Of a DNA stretch of 56,865 nucleotides, positions 15,475-24,153 are shown piece after piece. Both the position numbers and the translations under genes were made by a program. The notes under the pieces are model-generated. The model worked only from the letters and a program-made list of their open reading frames with translations, did not search any database and was not told the DNA's origin. Each line of letters opens with the position of its first letter. The stretch's first letter is position 1. Origin of the DNA: Bacteroides sp. (GTDB lineage: Bacteria; Bacteroidota; Bacteroidia; Bacteroidales; Bacteroidaceae); contig DXLM01000003.1 in assembly GCA_019414725.1 (NCBI GenBank), forward strand, positions 1 through 56,865. Reading direction: 5' to 3'.

Positions 15475-16578
15475 ATGAAATCTAAATTATCAATTTTACT
15501 GCTTGGCATGGCTGGTTGGTTTGCATCACAACCTGCAAATGCCTGTACAGGTATCACACTGAAAAGCAAAGACGGAACTACAATCGTTGCACGTACCATC
15601 GAATGGGGCGGAAGCAACCTGAACAGCCAGTATGTTATTGTTCCAAGAGGATATACGGCACAGTCGTACACTCCTGAAGGAATCAACGGAATGAAGTTTA
15701 CGGCACGATATGGTTATGTAGGACTTGCCGTAGAACAAAAGGAATTTATCGCTGAAGGCGTAAACGAAGCCGGACTGTCTGCCGGACTGTTCTACTTCCC
15801 GTCTTATGGAAAATACGAAGACTACAATGCTTCGGAAAAAGAAAATACAATCTCCGACCTTCAACTTGTTTCGTGGATATTAGGTAACTGTGCTACGCTG
15901 GATGAAGTGAAAGAAGCGGTAAAGAGTGTACATGTAGTCAACATCGACCCGCGTTCGTCTACTGTTCATTGGCGGTTTACCGATGCAGAAGGCAAACAGC
16001 TAGTGTTGGAAATTACAGAACAGACTCCGCATTTCTTCGAAAATACATTGGGAGTGCTGACCAACTCTCCGGGCTTTGAATGGCAGCTTACCAACCTGAA
16101 CAATTATGTGAATCTCTTCCCGGGAACCGCTCCGGCACAAGATCTGGGAACTACTCCATTGAAATCGTTCGGAGCAGGAAGTGGATTCCTGGGCATACCG
16201 GGTGACGTAACTCCTCCTTCACGTTTCGTACGTGCGGCTTTCTATCAGTCGACTGCCCCACTGCAGGATTCTGCCGAGAAAACAGTGCTTCAGGGCTTTC
16301 AGATTCTGAACAACTTCGATATTCCGGTAGGCATTGAATTCCCATTGGGAAAAGTTCCTGCCGACATTCCAAGCGCTACACAGTGGACATCGGCTACCGA
16401 TATGACAAACCGGACTATCTATTACCGCACCATGTACAACAGTGCGATACGAAGCATCGACTTGCGGACCATTGATTTTGCTAAAGTGAAATACCAGGCC
16501 ATCCCGCTGGACAACGTCAGCCAGCAGCCTATCGAGCAGATCAAGGTATCTCCATCTCCCAAGTCCGGTCGCAAATAG
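15475..16578 (+). CDS. Choloylglycine hydrolase family protein (bile salt hydrolase/penicillin acylase type)
   Basis: A 367-residue Ntn-hydrolase of the linear-amide (C59) family. A signal peptide ends in QPANA, leaving Cys24 (ACTGITLK) as the mature N-terminal nucleophile, as the mechanism requires. Other active-site positions visible are Arg40 (VARTIEWGG), Asn in VNEAGLSAG, Asn in LTNSPGFEWQLTNLNNY and Arg in SRFVRAAF. The residue at the classical Asp position is Glu43. Members hydrolyse conjugated bile salts or penicillin V/N-acyl amides; in gut Bacteroidales a periplasmic bile salt hydrolase is the likeliest role, but the substrate is not proven by sequence. It begins 43 bases after recQ with no recognised promoter. 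Its last 38 bases overlap the end of the convergent VWA gene. Confidence 0.88.
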   Translation: MKSKLSILLLGMAGWFASQPANACTGITLKSKDGTTIVARTIEWGGSNLNSQYVIVPRGYTAQSYTPEGINGMKFTARYGYVGLAVEQKEFIAEGVNEAGLSAGLFYFPSYGKYEDYNASEKENTISDLQLVSWILGNCATLDEVKEAVKSVHVVNIDPRSSTVHWRFTDAEGKQLVLEITEQTPHFFENTLGVLTNSPGFEWQLTNLNNYVNLFPGTAPAQDLGTTPLKSFGAGSGFLGIPGDVTPPSRFVRAAFYQSTAPLQDSAEKTVLQGFQILNNFDIPVGIEFPLGKVPADIPSATQWTSATDMTNRTIYYRTMYNSAIRSIDLRTIDFAKVKYQAIPLDNVSQQPIEQIKVSPSPKSGRK

Positions 16579-17917
16579 AAAGATAATCCATTTCGGGACG
16601 ACTCCCGAAAACCAAAGCATAGAACGAGGTATCTCTATGCTTTATCCCCATAATCTGTTTCATTAACTCATCCCCCACGGGTGGCATCTCGAAATCGGAA
16701 ATCATTACTACATCCGAGCGATGCCACCCGTTTGTTTGTATCAAACGGACAGCTTCTTTCAATGCCGGAACCATATTGGTTCCTCCGTCGAAACGATAAT
16801 TCAGGAAATCTGCCAGTAAAGGGAAATCTGCACGCAAGTCCTTTATCAGCATGCAGTGGATATCTTCGGCAAAATTAATTACATAGCATTTGCGATGCGT
16901 GCCGTCTACCAACTTAGCCACAGCCAGCAGAGCTGACTTTGCCAGTATCTCACGCTTCCCCTGCATGGAGCCTGACGTATCCAGACAAACCACAAACGGT
17001 CCCTGTCCGCTCACTGGCTTTCTGCCTTTTTGAAGCACCGAACTGTCTTCTGCCGACCGACTGTCGAACACCTGCAAACGCTTCTCTACGAACTTCTGCA
17101 TGAATACCGGACGAAGTACTTCATCCGTCAGGTAACAATATTCTACCGGAAGCAGATGATTCAAATCGTTTCCCAATGTTATACCCTCGATATCGCTGCG
17201 TACAGCATGACGTACCAGTTGCTCTTCGCGTACTCCTCCCAACGGATCGAAGCTACGTTTCTCACCCTTACTGTGCTTTCCTAACACCCGCACCAGTTCA
17301 CGAATGTGGCGATTTTGCTCCATAGCCTTCTCATAAGGCACGATACGCCGGTAAAGTTCCGGACGGTTCAACAACAACCATCTGACGCGCGAACCTGTCA
17401 CATCGGCAACCGTTTTCAGTCCGTTCTGCTTGTCGAGCAAAACAAATCCTTCACACAACGACCCGATGTGATGATACTGATAATCGTATTCCTTGGTTGT
17501 GAGCAAGCGATGCCATTTATCCAGAAAAAGTTCCTGAAGGAGCTTCCGTTCGGGACTGAGCAAAGGCAGACGCTCCAGCCGCTCAATATAGTAAGCAACA
17601 TCAAGCTCTGCAAGCGAATAACGTTTTCGGAAAGCTGCCTGCATACGATAAAGAAAATCCAGAAAATCAGACGGAAGCAACTGTTCATGCTCGTAAAACA
17701 CCTCCCATTCGGGCGTATAACGTGAATAAAACTCCTGCAACGAAGGAGCCGTCTTCCGGTAATAATCCCACACCGTTTCCTCCAGTTCACCGGGAAGCAC
17801 CGTACCGCGCTGTAAAGCTTCGCCCAGGCAATCAAAGCACCTGCGCCGAAGCTCCTCCAAATAAATCGTTTTCAGATCCTTGATCCGGATACTCCTCGTT
17901 CTCTTTTCGGTACGCAT
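16541..17917 (-). CDS. VWA-domain protein, ViaA-like partner of the MoxR ATPase
   Basis: A 458-residue protein with a helical N-terminal region and a C-terminal von Willebrand A domain (about residues 285-458). The metal-ion-dependent adhesion site is intact: DTSGSM (D-x-S-x-S), the threonine in DGGTNM and the aspartate in ISDFEMP. The architecture matches ViaA, which works with the AAA+ ATPase RavA. Here it follows the RavA-like gene with an 86-base overlap, implying translational coupling. The pair is thought to act as a chaperone-like complex; in enterobacteria RavA-ViaA associates with respiratory and Fe-S enzymes and affects aminoglycoside sensitivity. The C-terminus is short after the VWA fold. 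No signal peptide. Its end overlaps the convergent hydrolase gene by 38 bases. Confidence 0.85.
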   Translation of the reverse strand: MRTEKRTRSIRIKDLKTIYLEELRRRCFDCLGEALQRGTVLPGELEETVWDYYRKTAPSLQEFYSRYTPEWEVFYEHEQLLPSDFLDFLYRMQAAFRKRYSLAELDVAYYIERLERLPLLSPERKLLQELFLDKWHRLLTTKEYDYQYHHIGSLCEGFVLLDKQNGLKTVADVTGSRVRWLLLNRPELYRRIVPYEKAMEQNRHIRELVRVLGKHSKGEKRSFDPLGGVREEQLVRHAVRSDIEGITLGNDLNHLLPVEYCYLTDEVLRPVFMQKFVEKRLQVFDSRSAEDSSVLQKGRKPVSGQGPFVVCLDTSGSMQGKREILAKSALLAVAKLVDGTHRKCYVINFAEDIHCMLIKDLRADFPLLADFLNYRFDGGTNMVPALKEAVRLIQTNGWHRSDVVMISDFEMPPVGDELMKQIMGIKHRDTSFYALVFGSRPEMDYLSICDRTWEMEIP

Positions 17918-19469
17918 GTTTCAGTTCATCAAGTTCATTCTTATATTTTGCCAGCGAATCCTGCTGCACACGCAGCATCTCTTCCATCGTCCGGCGCTGT
18001 CTGTCGCCCAAGAACAGATGATTGCAGCAATACTCCATCTCTGCTTCGAAAAACTCCCTCGTTCCGGCATCCACCCGCGAAAGAAGCTCTTCCAGTTCTC
18101 GGAAACGAGCGTTTAAATCGCTTTCCGGACGCACTTCAATTGCCGGAAGCGGTTCCGCATCGGGATTACAGCGCAAAGGATATTCATAATTGTTGATAAA
18201 TACCGAACGTCTTCCCTTACGAAGGGAATAGATTTTGTTCTGAGGAATCTTCCCGCGCATGGAAAGATCGTACTTCTTCAGGATAAAGCACTGCGATTTA
18301 TATTTGTCTTTATGCAAGTAGAAGAGTTTCCCCGTATCATCGAGCGACTGGAAGTCGGAAGCAAACATCAGCAGACGTCCTGCCAGCCGTACCCGCTCTA
18401 TCTGATAATAATACGAATCTACCAGTGTCAGTCCAAGATCGTGATTTTCACGTACCGTACCTTCTGCCATCAGTTCCTCCTTCAGTGCCTGCAACTCACG
18501 GTCCACTCCCTGCAAGTTCAGCAGATAACCTTCAGCACTCTGTCGTATAGCTCCGGCAAGCATTTCTTCTGTTATATTCTTCTGCGTCACATCGCTCCAC
18601 AAGCAATGTGCCAGCAGCAGACAGTCCGACAGACGGACAGTTTCCGAACCGTTCAGGAAAGCCGACGTACGAAGCAGTTTGATAATCTTTTTCCAACGGC
18701 GGTCGGACACATACAGAGGAAGTTCCGCAGATTCTTCGTTCTGCAAGCGGTGGTTGTACTCCTCCATCTTTTCCTTCAGCAGATGGATGACTTCAAAAAT
18801 GGAATAATGCAAGGCAATACCCGCTATCTGCTGCTGCCATCCGGCATACTCCTCGTCACCGATGGCTAGTTCCTCCGGCACACATGGCTCACTCTCATCG
18901 GCAGAAGCAATCATTCGGTCGAAATCGGACAAATCTTCCACTCCCGTCACCATGACACGCAACAGAAAACGCTCCCACAAAGCCTCCAATCCCTGTCCTA
19001 CCGCCGGCAACTCATTCGATGCTGCTACCAGTCCCTTGAGCGGAAGCTGCATCGTCAACCGTCCGTTGCGGAAAATTTTCTCATTGATAGCCGTCAGCAA
19101 TACATTCTGAATAGCAGGTCCCGCCTTCCAGATTTCATCCAGGAACACCACTGTAGCCGAAGGCAGATAGCCCTCGGTGACACGTTCGTACGTATCGCCT
19201 TCCTTCAGCTTGGAAATAGAAACCGGTCCAAAGATTTCATCGGGCGTACTGAAACGTGACATCAGATACTCGAAAGCCTCTCCCCGGCGGAAAGCCAGTT
19301 TCAGCCGGCGTGCCACCATACTCTTTGCCACTCCCGGAGGTCCCAGCAAGAAAATACTCTCACCTGCCACAGCCGATAACAACGACAGTGCAATAACATG
19401 CTCCTTGCCGAACACACGCTCGTTCAGCCGCTGCAACAACTGTTGTATGCGTAATCTCAAATCGTCCAT
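17832..19469 (-). CDS. ravA: MoxR-family AAA+ ATPase, RavA-like
   Basis: A 545-residue AAA+ protein. The N-terminal ATPase domain has Walker A FLLGPPGVAKSMVARRL (about residues 37-53), Walker B VVFLDEIWKAGP, sensor-1 AASNELPAV and an arginine finger region (LWERFLLRVMV). The long C-terminal portion (about residues 310-545) corresponds to the RavA-specific LARA-type and helical region, ending in an acidic tail. MoxR ATPases remodel or activate partner complexes and are encoded beside VWA proteins, as here. It begins three bases after the EamA transporter stop and overlaps the ViaA-like gene, so all three genes form one leftward operon from the promoter at 20380-20387. Confidence 0.87.
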   Translation of the reverse strand: MDDLRLRIQQLLQRLNERVFGKEHVIALSLLSAVAGESIFLLGPPGVAKSMVARRLKLAFRRGEAFEYLMSRFSTPDEIFGPVSISKLKEGDTYERVTEGYLPSATVVFLDEIWKAGPAIQNVLLTAINEKIFRNGRLTMQLPLKGLVAASNELPAVGQGLEALWERFLLRVMVTGVEDLSDFDRMIASADESEPCVPEELAIGDEEYAGWQQQIAGIALHYSIFEVIHLLKEKMEEYNHRLQNEESAELPLYVSDRRWKKIIKLLRTSAFLNGSETVRLSDCLLLAHCLWSDVTQKNITEEMLAGAIRQSAEGYLLNLQGVDRELQALKEELMAEGTVRENHDLGLTLVDSYYYQIERVRLAGRLLMFASDFQSLDDTGKLFYLHKDKYKSQCFILKKYDLSMRGKIPQNKIYSLRKGRRSVFINNYEYPLRCNPDAEPLPAIEVRPESDLNARFRELEELLSRVDAGTREFFEAEMEYCCNHLFLGDRQRRTMEEMLRVQQDSLAKYKNELDELKHAYRKENEEYPDQGSENDLFGGASAQVL

Positions 19470-19472
19470 GCT

Positions 19473-20360
19473 TTACGGTTTTAATTGATTTTTCTTTGCC
19501 TGCCAAACTACTCTTCCCGTCTGCATCACGACAGACAGAAAAATCAGTCCCAGTCCGGTATAGAAACTGAAATTCAGATCTTTCGCCTCACGGAAAATAA
19601 TCATAGCCAGAATAATGCTGTAAATAGGCTCCAGATTGTAAGTCAGATTAAACGTAAACGCTGAAATCTTCTTCAACACCTGTATCTGAAGAATGTACAG
19701 CAAGACGGTACAAACCGAAGCGAACAGCAGCAAATAGCCGAAATCAGTAGCCGAAGGCAATATGGTTGGTACAGGAAAGAAATACAAATATACAGGAAGC
19801 ATACAGGTCAGTCCCGCAAAACCTCCTCCCATTTCATAGAGCAAGGTAGTGCCCGACGGATAACCCGAAGCCACTTTCTTGTTGCAGATAGTAAACAGGG
19901 AAGCCAGTGCCGACGACACGACTCCCATAAGGATACCCGCACGGTAACGGGTGTCGAAGTGAAAGATAAGCACAATGCCCGCCACTCCTACCAGACTGAA
20001 CAATATCTCACTTGCCGATACCCGATGCCGGTTGATTACCGGATCGAACAAAGCTGTGAAAAAACTCATCAGCGACAGACAGACCACTCCGATGGATACG
20101 TTCGACGCCTTGATACTGCCATAGAAAAACAGCCAGTGAACGGCAAGCAGCAGTCCCACCGAAGCAATACGCAATGCATCGCGGGCAGGAAGTTTCCGTA
20201 GTTTCTTCAGCAGAAAAAGTACGATATAAAACAATACACCAGCCAAAAGCATCCGATACCACACCAGCAGTCCTTCATTTAATGTAATCAGTCGACCGAA
20301 AATACCTGTACCTCCGGCTATCAGTACCGAGAGGTGAAGTTTGATAAAAGCCTCTTTCAT
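19473..20360 (-). CDS. EamA/DMT-family transporter
   Basis: A 295-residue membrane protein with about ten hydrophobic helices in two EamA repeats. The first ends around IKASNVSIGVVCLSLMSFFTALFDP and the second around LLFASVCTVLLYILQIQVLKKISAFTFNLTYNLEPIYSIILAMI; the N-terminal segment of the latter with the LEP motif is typical of the family. It is an inner-membrane drug/metabolite transporter; exported amino acids or metabolites are usual cargo but cannot be specified. The start at 20360 follows the promoter; the upstream in-frame ATG at 20432 would place the -7 element inside the gene. First gene of the operon with the RavA- and ViaA-like genes, three bases apart, though a functional link is not obvious. 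Confidence 0.88.
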   Translation of the reverse strand: MKEAFIKLHLSVLIAGGTGIFGRLITLNEGLLVWYRMLLAGVLFYIVLFLLKKLRKLPARDALRIASVGLLLAVHWLFFYGSIKASNVSIGVVCLSLMSFFTALFDPVINRHRVSASEILFSLVGVAGIVLIFHFDTRYRAGILMGVVSSALASLFTICNKKVASGYPSGTTLLYEMGGGFAGLTCMLPVYLYFFPVPTILPSATDFGYLLLFASVCTVLLYILQIQVLKKISAFTFNLTYNLEPIYSIILAMIIFREAKDLNFSFYTGLGLIFLSVVMQTGRVVWQAKKNQLKP

Positions 20361-20379
20361 TCGTTTTATTTTTTCGGCG

Positions 20380-20387
20380 CAAAGGTA
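20380..20387 (-). promoter_or_regulatory. -7 element of the EamA-ravA-viaA operon
   Basis: Minus-strand TACCTTTG, 19 bases upstream of the ATG at 20360. Confidence 0.6.
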
Positions 20388-21199
20388 CAAAACAATTTTG
20401 TAGCACGAGAAGCGAACGCTACAAAAAGACATGGCATTAGAATTAACAAAAAGACAGAAAAATACCGCTTACATAAACAAGTAAAGACCAAATTCCCCAA
20501 ACGACTGACAAGCCTCAGTGACAAAATCCTTCTTCTGTATGCCGGAAAGACTCTTCCTGTGAAAAATGATAGTCTTCGAACAACCTTTTTAAAAAGTAAA
20601 CGGCAGTATCTGACAGATATTCCTGCGAAAAGGAAAGGATTTTCCCGCGGAAAAAGAAAAAGAAGCCCACAGCCCGAAAAGCTTTTGTACAACTTTTCTC
20701 AAAACATCGGGATATTTTACTAAAGCTATCGAGATGTTTTGAAAAAACATGCTCAGAAAAGAATGAAAAGCTCTCTGCAAACAACCTGAAACAGCCAGAT
20801 GCTCCTTTGTAACCATCAGCAACAGGCTATCATTTTTCTTTCTATTCCGACCGATACTATCCGAATGTTTCCGTTATACATTCTCTATAAAGCGGAAAAC
20901 ACGACTTTACCTCCAATCTTCTGACATTCGGAAAATTACCGGCTTCACACCGCTGCGTTTTTTACGCCTACCCTCACCTGTTGCTCAAAAGAAGCGATTC
21001 TCAGAGACGTGGATTGACAGTTTGTCAAATCAGTCTCAAACTTTATAAAGCTCTACTCATTACCCCATTTCACATATGTATGAAAGTTATACTTATTTCT
21101 CTTTGTAAATTTAAGATTTTCTTACTAACTTACCATTTCAGTTTATATTACATGGGATTTACATTATTCATTCTTGTTTTTGGAAAATACAGCTTGTAA
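20388..21199. other. 800-base region without a recognisable gene
   Basis: Open frames exist on both strands but none shows a protein family, a start with a promoter, or a plausible composition; the longest overlap each other and are rich in Lys/Arg or Phe/Ser from A/T runs. A 10-bp hairpin TCAAAACATC (20699-20708) with GATGTTTTGA (20733-20742) lies in the middle and lacks a T tract. The right part carries the TTGAC/GTCAA repeat at 21014-21028. It could be a decayed gene or a long untranslated leader for the Crp/Fnr gene; I see no way to decide. Confidence 0.5.
21014..21028. promoter_or_regulatory. Possible Crp/Fnr-type box upstream of the regulator
   Basis: TTGAC-N5-GTCAA, the same half-sites as the perfect repeat at 21783-21800 but with a five-base gap in place of four. 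It lies about 170 bases before the Crp/Fnr start and could be an autoregulatory site. The odd spacing makes this uncertain. Confidence 0.35.
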
Positions 21200-21769
21200 A
21201 TGGAAATAGACAATATAAGAAATAGCATAAAAAAATACTACCCTGTCACAGACAAATCTATAGATCTGTTATCCAAACATTTTAAAGCACATAATTTTCC
21301 AGCGAAGCATCTGATAATAAGAGGGGGAGTCATTGACAGAAATGTTTATTTTATAGAAAAAGGATTAACCAGATCCTATTGTATCGTTGACGGAAATGAA
21401 CATACAACTTGGTTTTCAAAAGAAGGAGACATAACCTTTGGTCTACTTTGTCTATATCACAACAAAGCCGGATTTGAATTTGTTGAAACAGTTGAACCGA
21501 CCCTAGCATATTCCATACCCATAAATATATTGAATGAATTATATGATACCAATATCGAAATAGCCAATTGGGGAAGAGTTATTCATCAGGAGTGTCTACT
21601 TTCATTGCAGTGTGTAAGAATAGACAATCTAACAATGACTGCCAAAGAAAGGTATCAAATGCTTCTGAAAACATTTCCAGATATTTGCCAAAGGGTCAAT
21701 TTAGGATATATCGCATCTTTTCTTGGCATTTCAATATCTACCTTAAGCAGAATCAGAGCAGGAAAATAA
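21200..21769 (+). CDS. Crp/Fnr-family transcriptional regulator
   Basis: A 189-residue protein with a cyclic-nucleotide-binding-like beta barrel (about residues 20-120; HLIIRGGVIDRNVYFIEKGL is the typical first half) and a C-terminal helix-turn-helix, VNLGYIASFLGISISTLSRIR. No cysteine cluster for an Fe-S centre is evident, and the phosphate-binding cassette of true cAMP receptors is absent, so the ligand is unknown. It sits 71 bases upstream of an acyltransferase gene, with a TTTTGAC-N4-GTCAAAA palindrome directly between them, which makes that gene the most likely target. The promoter was not recognised. Confidence 0.85.
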   Translation: MEIDNIRNSIKKYYPVTDKSIDLLSKHFKAHNFPAKHLIIRGGVIDRNVYFIEKGLTRSYCIVDGNEHTTWFSKEGDITFGLLCLYHNKAGFEFVETVEPTLAYSIPINILNELYDTNIEIANWGRVIHQECLLSLQCVRIDNLTMTAKERYQMLLKTFPDICQRVNLGYIASFLGISISTLSRIRAGK

Positions 21770-21782
21770 GTATTTAAAAGAA

Positions 21783-21800
21783 TTTTGACCTATGTCAAAA
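21783..21800. promoter_or_regulatory. Perfect FNR-like palindrome
   Basis: TTTTGAC-CTAT-GTCAAAA, an 18-base perfect inverted repeat close to the Fnr-type consensus TTGAT-N4-ATCAA. It starts 14 bases after the Crp/Fnr stop and ends 20 bases before the acyltransferase -7 element, overlapping where the -33 region would be. Binding there could activate or block that promoter. Confidence 0.6.
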
Positions 21801-21820
21801 AATGTATTTTTCATTGTGGC

Positions 21821-21828
21821 TACTTTTG
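21821..21828 (+). promoter_or_regulatory. -7 element of the acyltransferase gene
   Basis: TACTTTTG, 12 bases before the ATG at 21841. It rules out the in-frame ATG at 21802 as start. Confidence 0.6.
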
Positions 21829-21840
21829 TATCAAAAAAAT

Positions 21841-22980
21841 ATGAAAGTTGCATCAATTGAAAAAGATAACAAGCGTATTATATGGCTTGATTTTGTAAAG
21901 TTTATCGCTATCTCCATGATGATAGCGGTACATTGTACTGATAATGTTACTCCAACAGAACGATCTGAAGCATGGTATAACCTCTGGGGAAGTTTTTATG
22001 GTTCATTTATGCGTCCTGCCATACCTTTGTTTGTAATGGTTACAGGAGCATTGCTTCTGCCTGTAAAAGAGAATATTTCTACATTTTATACCAAACGTCT
22101 GACAAGACTCGTTATTCCTTTTATCGTCTGGTCAGTTCTTTATAATCTATTTCCCTGGATTACCGGATTGTTGGGACTTTCTCCTACAATCATTAATGAC
22201 TTCTTTGCCTGGGCAGAACCAGATCAGTCTTTTTCTGGAGCGTTACATAATATACTGATGATACCTTTCAATTTTTCGATGCTGGCTGTACAGATGTGGT
22301 ATGTTTATCTTTTAATAGGACTATATCTTTATATGCCATTTTTTTCGGCATGGGTCAAACAAGCATCGGTTAAAGAACAAAAAATATTTCTTACTCTGTG
22401 GTTCATTTCTCTTTTTATTCCTTATCTGAGGGAATACCTGACAAAAGACCTTTGGGGTACATGTTCCTGGAATGAATTTGGACTTTTATATTATTTTGCC
22501 GGTTTTAATGGATATCTGCTATTAGGTTATTATATCAAAAACAATGATATAAATTTTAGCTGGGGGAAACTTGCCGTTATTGGAATACCTTCATTTATCA
22601 TTGGTTATTGTATTACTTTTCTAGGATTTAAATCTATTACAGCAATTCCCGGACAACCGGCAGAACTTGTTGAACTATTCTTTACATATTGCTCTCCCAA
22701 TGTATTGCTAATGACGCTTCCTATCTTTCTTGTTATCAAAAAAAATCATTTTAAATCTGTAACTATCAGACGATTTGCTATTAATATTTCTACATGCACA
22801 TTGGGAATCTGGATGTCTCACTATCTGTTTCTTGGTCCTTGTTATATGCTTGTAGAGTTTTTACCCTTGCATACGATGCTAAAAATGATTGTATGTACAA
22901 TATTGTTGTTATCTATAACTTGGGGATTTGTTTATGTAATCAGAAAATCAGGTAAAATAGGTAAATGGATAATGGGATAA
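21841..22980 (+). CDS. Acyltransferase 3 family membrane protein
   Basis: A 379-residue integral membrane protein with about ten hydrophobic segments. Near the N-terminus is the family signature IIWLDFVKFIAISMMIAVHC, in which the histidine is the catalytic residue. The arginine-rich loop YTKRLTRLVIPFIVWSVLYN follows. Such enzymes acetylate or acylate surface sugars (O-antigen, capsule, peptidoglycan) or small molecules at the inner membrane. There are no glycan genes nearby. Its control is probably by the adjacent Crp/Fnr regulator through the palindrome at 21783-21800. Confidence 0.88.
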   Translation: MKVASIEKDNKRIIWLDFVKFIAISMMIAVHCTDNVTPTERSEAWYNLWGSFYGSFMRPAIPLFVMVTGALLLPVKENISTFYTKRLTRLVIPFIVWSVLYNLFPWITGLLGLSPTIINDFFAWAEPDQSFSGALHNILMIPFNFSMLAVQMWYVYLLIGLYLYMPFFSAWVKQASVKEQKIFLTLWFISLFIPYLREYLTKDLWGTCSWNEFGLLYYFAGFNGYLLLGYYIKNNDINFSWGKLAVIGIPSFIIGYCITFLGFKSITAIPGQPAELVELFFTYCSPNVLLMTLPIFLVIKKNHFKSVTIRRFAINISTCTLGIWMSHYLFLGPCYMLVEFLPLHTMLKMIVCTILLLSITWGFVYVIRKSGKIGKWIMG

Positions 22981-23038
22981 CAAGAAAAATTCCATTCAGA
23001 GATACCGTAAAGCTGTTTCCTTCCGGCACAAAGTAACC

Positions 23039-23641
23039 CTACTCAATCTTCATGCTCTGCATCTGCTCTTTGGTTATTCCAAAACGCTTGCCGTACTGTA
23101 TCCAGTAACGTGTGGAAGCCCAGATAAACAAACGCTTATTCAGCGGCATGGTAGCTTGTATGTTACAATATTTACCGTTACCAACAGATTTTGCCAGTTT
23201 CCTGATTGCCCTCACAGCTATGTAACGGAACGGAGTGCCGAGTATCGCCTCTCCACTTCCCAAAGCCAACACAGATCCTGTGCGATAACCGTTTTTCTGA
23301 CAAAAGAAACGGAGCATTTCCAAAGCAATATCGTTTTGGTGGTATTCCAGAAAACCGCAATTTATCAGAACTGATACAACAGGCTTCCGCTCCGGTGGGT
23401 TGACTTCCAGATACTTCAGGAAATTCAGTACCCCCACTGGAAGCGAATCGGCATAAAGCGGAAAGACCAACAGTACATCGGAATACTCTGACATTTTCTG
23501 ACACAGTGCGGCATGGTTGGTCTTCGATATATTGAAATAATCCGACGGTAACTTACAAGCGGTGGAGAATATTTCAGCATATCGTCTGGAATTGGATTTC
23601 GGAGCTCGCGGACTACCGTTAAGAATCAGTACTTTTCCCAT
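23039..23641 (-). CDS. Flavodoxin-like NAD(P)H-dependent oxidoreductase
   Basis: A 200-residue protein opening with the FMN-binding signature of the NADPH-dependent FMN reductase/flavodoxin_2 group, KVLILNGSPRAPKSNSRRYAE. YSDVLLVFPLYADSLPVGVLNFLKYLE, in the middle, is the segment that wraps the flavin. It is likely a cytoplasmic FMN oxidoreductase of unknown substrate. Its start overlaps the end of the preceding flavodoxin-like gene by 16 bases, so the two are translated from one transcript and probably work together. Confidence 0.82.
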   Translation of the reverse strand: MGKVLILNGSPRAPKSNSRRYAEIFSTACKLPSDYFNISKTNHAALCQKMSEYSDVLLVFPLYADSLPVGVLNFLKYLEVNPPERKPVVSVLINCGFLEYHQNDIALEMLRFFCQKNGYRTGSVLALGSGEAILGTPFRYIAVRAIRKLAKSVGNGKYCNIQATMPLNKRLFIWASTRYWIQYGKRFGITKEQMQSMKIE

Positions 23642-24141
23642 TTTTCTACAATATCTTTTACCACATCGTTCAACATGGCTTCGGTTATAAACCTTACTTC
23701 ATAACTCTCAAAGTTCATATTGGCTGCATTGCGGGCAACCAGCTTTCTGAATAGCTCCTTTTCTTCGGACGAAATATCGCCGTAAGCAAGAATAGTAGCT
23801 TTCTTCGGCATTACAGCACGCTGCACGTGATGGGTTTCTCCCTTGTAAATGCGTATAAATGCCTGCTGTACAGGAATGGCACGCTCCAGCATGGTCTTCA
23901 TCACACTGTCATATCCGCCATAGCAGAGCCGGCTGACATACAGAACTGTGTCGCTGGCAGCTATACAGGGATATACCCAGGTAGCGTCGTCACGAATCAC
24001 GCATTTGCCCGGTGTCTTTGTCCAACATCCAAAGCATCCCACACAGTTCGCTATCCGCAAGGATGACAAATCAATGTATTTCACCGCCTCATCTTTCAAG
24101 AAACTCAGGTCGACAGGGCGGTCGGTCATTATCAGTTTCAT
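23626..24141 (-). CDS. Flavodoxin family protein (iron-sulfur flavoprotein-like)
   Basis: A 171-residue flavodoxin-fold protein lacking the usual N-terminal glycine-rich loop but with the central Cys motif IANCVGCFGCWTKTPGKC. This resembles the CxxCxxC region of multimeric NADPH-dependent reductases and iron-sulfur flavoproteins. The next segment, AASDTVLYVSRLCYGGYDSVMKTMLER, is the flavin-contact region. It is the first gene of a two-gene operon (promoter at 24154-24161). Its partner is a full flavodoxin-like protein, so a two-component redox function is plausible, but no substrate can be named. Confidence 0.8.
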   Translation of the reverse strand: MKLIMTDRPVDLSFLKDEAVKYIDLSSLRIANCVGCFGCWTKTPGKCVIRDDATWVYPCIAASDTVLYVSRLCYGGYDSVMKTMLERAIPVQQAFIRIYKGETHHVQRAVMPKKATILAYGDISSEEKELFRKLVARNAANMNFESYEVRFITEAMLNDVVKDIVEKWEKY

Positions 24142-24153
24142 ATTTTATCTGTT

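Noticed and set aside
20334..20723. 129-codon rightward frame in the gap after the EamA gene
   Set aside because: It begins inside the EamA gene and crosses its promoter; Lys/Arg-rich composition is what A-rich non-coding DNA gives, and no family is recognisable.
20981..21199. 72-codon hydrophobic frame ending just before the Crp/Fnr gene
   Set aside because: No promoter or family similarity; its hydrophobicity comes from a T-rich leader region.
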